64,000 bases of DNA from Puccinia triticina (taxonomy: Eukaryota; Basidiomycota; Pucciniomycetes; Pucciniales; Pucciniaceae): contig NC_070561.1 of the NCBI RefSeq assembly GCF_026914185.1, positions 1,488,001 to 1,552,000 on the forward strand, read 5' to 3'. Within the stretch, counting starts at the first letter, position 1. Every line of letters begins with the position of its first letter. This document shows positions 61,568 through 64,000 of this stretch, piece by piece. Made by a program: the position numbers and the translations under genes. The notes under the pieces were generated by a model. The model did not search any database. It worked only from the letters and a program-made list of their open reading frames with translations, and was not told the origin of the DNA.

Positions 61568-62373
61568 TGTGGTGGCCCATTTGGTTGACCGCTAGTCAGA
61601 AGCATTCTTGCCGCTGCTGCCAGCAAGATCAGCAAGTATCAGATTCATTCTCACCCTTCAAGATTTTCAAGATTCAAGACTTCAATCATCAAGACCTCAA
61701 GATCCTCAGCCTCTCAAGCTCTCATTTTATTCCTCCCAATCCTTCTCATCCTCTTCCCCAGTTTCATTTCCCCCTCTGGTCCACTCCCTTCAAATTCTTG
61801 GTCCCAACACAGCATGTGCTGTGGGTTTGTCTTTTGTTTTGTCTGTGGTTTTGATTCTTCTTCTCCCTTTCTTCTCTTTCCATTGGTGGTTGATTGTTTT
61901 GTGTATGTTTCTGCCTCATCTCTTTGGTTTCTCCTTTTTGTCTTGTGTTTTTGTTTTCTTTTCTTTTCTCCCTGTTGTCTGTTGTGTTGTGTGCGCGCAT
62001 GGCGCGCAAGGAGATGATGAAATGTATGTGACAGGTCGCCTCCCTGAGTCCAAGTTCGCCGAACTTGGAGGATGGGAGAGGCATGGCATTCTGATCCAAG
62101 AAGTAAGGCCATCACTTTTTCCGAATCATCATCAAGAGTCCCTTCCAAGAGTCCACCGCCTCCCATCAAGAATCCTTTCCTAGATCCTTTCCCAGCAAAC
62201 CAAACCGCCGCCGAGGATCCGAACCCCGGCGAAACGACTCGAAACCACTTCCCCCCCAGCTATCACCTCGAATCCCTACAACTCTTTTCCGGACCAATCC
62301 GTGAGGGCAGTCACCCCGACACCTTTTCCCCTCCCAGCGCTGCCGCCGGCCTAGCACCGAGCGGAGCTCCATA
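61568..62373 (+). repeat. 3' LTR of the gag-only Ty3 relative
   Basis: 806 bp, preceded by purine-rich GGTGGGTGGA. Confidence 0.93.
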
Positions 62374-64000
62374 GCGCAGCGTGGGATTTCTTCCATAATA
62401 TTGGTATCAAAATGATCAAATTCCCTCAAATATTCATTGAGTACCTGGAATGACCACAAAACCCCCATATGAAGCAGCCACAATGTGATCAGTTACCAAA
62501 TATCACCAATTTGGTAGTTTCTTGGTGTTTCTGCCACTATATCTCAGCGCAGCGTGGGAATTCTTCAATGATATTGGTACAAAAATGATTAAATGCCCTC
62601 AAAGATGAATTGTGTACCTTGAATGACCACAAAACCCCCAAATGTAGCAGCTACAATGTGAATGGTTGCCAAATATCACTAATTTGGCAACTGATCACAG
62701 TGTGGCTGCTACATTTGGGGGTATTGTGGTCATTCAAGGTACACAATGAATCTTCAGGGGAATTTGATCATTTTGGTACCAACATCATGGAAGAATTCCC
62801 ATGCTGAGCTGAGATATAGTGGCAGAAACACCAAGAAACTACCAAATTAGTGATATTTGGCAACTGATCACATTGTGGCTGCTACATTTGGGGGTTTTGT
62901 GGTCATCCAAGGTACACAATGAATCTTCAGGGCCATTTGATCATTTTGGTACCAATATCATGGAAGAACTCCCATGCTGGCCTGAGATATAGTGGCAGAA
63001 ACACCAAGAAACTACCAAATTAGTGATATTTGGCAACTGATCACATTGTGGCTGCTACATTTGGGGTTTTTGTGGTCATTCAAGGTACACAATGAATTTT
63101 TGAGGGCGTGTGATGATTATGGTACCAATATCATGGGAGAACTCCCATGCTGCACTGAGATATAGTGGCAGAAACACCAAGAAACTACCAAATTAGTGAT
63201 ATTTTGCAACTGATCACAGTGTGGCTGCTACATTTGGGGGTATTGTGGTCATTCAAGGTACACAATGAATCTTCAGGGGCATTTGATCATTTTGGTACCA
63301 ATATCATGGAAGAAATCCCATGCTGTGCTGAGATATAGTGGCGGAAACACCAAGAAACTACCAAATTAGTGATATTTGGCAACTGACCACATTGTGGCTG
63401 CTAAATTTGGGGGTTTTGTGGTCATTCAAGGTACCCAATGAATCTTCAGGGGTATTTGATCATTTTGGAACCAATATCATGGAAAAACCCCCATGCTGCG
63501 CTGAGATATAGTGGCAGAAACACCAAGAAACTACCAAATTAGTGATATTTGGCAACTGATCACATTGTGCCTGCTACAATTGGGGTTTTTGTGCTCATTG
63601 GAGGTAATCAATCAATCTTTGAGGGCATTTGACCATCTTGGTACCAATATCATGGAAGAACTCCCATGCTGCGCTGAGATATAGTGGCAGAAACACCAGG
63701 AACTGATCACATTGTTGCTGCTGCCTAATGGATGCGACCCCAAATAAATTATATTTTTCAAAATATTTCTGGGTTTTATATGCAGAAAAATCGTCCGATG
63801 AAATTTTATGTGGAAATATTCCTCATTAATCTGTGGTTGATAACAAAAGTAGATAAAAAAAAGAACCTGACAAAAATATGCTAAACCATGGTAAACTAAT
63901 TTCAAAAAGGCCTTCTATGCATGTAGCACTTCAAGTATGATATGCAATATCTTGAGCAAGTTCAACCAACCAAATTAAAAATGTGTGCAGGGTGGTATCA

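Larger units (their letters stand above)
57409..62373 (+). mobile_element. Gag-only LTR retrotransposon related to the Ty3-type element
   Basis: LTRs of 806 bp at 57409-58214 and 61568-62373, differing at about one base by eye. They start TGTGGTGGCC and end GCTCCATA. Target duplication GCGC (57405-57408 and 62374-62377). The internal region holds the same tRNA-Tyr primer copy, one gag ORF ending in 21-nt repeats, and two intron-like cassettes. No protease, RT, RNase H or integrase. It shares leader, gag layout and LTR features with 6724-15126, so it could use that lineage's enzymes in trans. Near-identical LTRs indicate very recent insertion. Confidence 0.93.
56203..64000. mobile_element. Foldback element of 173-bp repeats, interrupted by an LTR element, right end cut by the window
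   Basis: A unique flank of about 260 bp (56203-56465, starting TGATACCATCCTGCACAC) reappears inverted at 63720-64000. Between them, units of 172-173 bp run forward (marker TCTGCCACTATATCTCAG at 56525, 56698, 56870, 57043, 57216, 57388 and 62530). The orientation flips at about 62670-62690 and they then run in reverse (marker at 62811, 62984, 63157, 63330, 63503, 63676). The gag-only LTR element at 57409-62373 inserted in the forward arm. Without it the structure is about 2.8 kb. No ORF. Confidence 0.88.

Overview
The window looks like repeat-rich euchromatin of a basidiomycete, most likely a rust fungus (Pucciniales, Puccinia-like). The reasons are the intron-containing beta-tubulin, UTP11 and alkaline ceramidase genes with short GT-AG introns, hAT transposase relics of a kind I associate with rusts, and dense nested transposons. 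The organism call is inference. I see no rRNA gene, tRNA gene or CRISPR array.

Host genes are few. They are the 3' two thirds of a beta-tubulin gene (1-1066, +), two diverged copies of a single-exon gene for a predicted secreted protein (24443-25291 and 35361-36122, both -) lying in a segmental duplication, an eight-exon alkaline ceramidase gene (38386-39933, -), a possible small membrane protein upstream of it (40300-40737, -), and a five-exon UTP11 gene for the small-subunit processome (45151-46515, -). Exon structures were worked out by hand from splice sites and reading phase.

The rest is mobile DNA. Between 4.9 and 19.3 kb there is a three-level nest. A minus-strand hAT transposase relic is split by a gag-only LTR element (5665-17235, TSD CTCTT). 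That element is itself split by a complete-looking Ty3-type element (6724-15126, TSD CCGG). At 57409-62373 a gag-only relative of the Ty3 element sits inside a 173-bp-period foldback array (56203 to the window end). Other elements are a CACTA-like element with a solo LTR inside it (19445-21967), a hAT element with target duplication (31809-33596), a Mutator-like element with transposase fragments (46849-51320), a Copia pol relic split by a solo LTR (about 53140-55730), several TIR miniature elements and two Helitron-like 3' ends.

Two themes deserve attention. First, the two related LTR elements (6724-15126 and 57409-62373) share unusual internal parts: a 53-nt copy of mature tRNA-Tyr at the primer site, homologous intron-like cassettes at ORF boundaries, and a 21-nt in-frame repeat. 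Second, many of the DNA elements carry dense arrays of one short palindromic motif near their ends, with a different motif for each element type (ACCGGT, CAATACA/TGTATTG, GCTGAGC, GGGTACCC, GTAACGTTAC). In the Mutator-like and hAT elements these arrays flank the transposase remnant directly, which suggests element-specific transposase-binding arrays.
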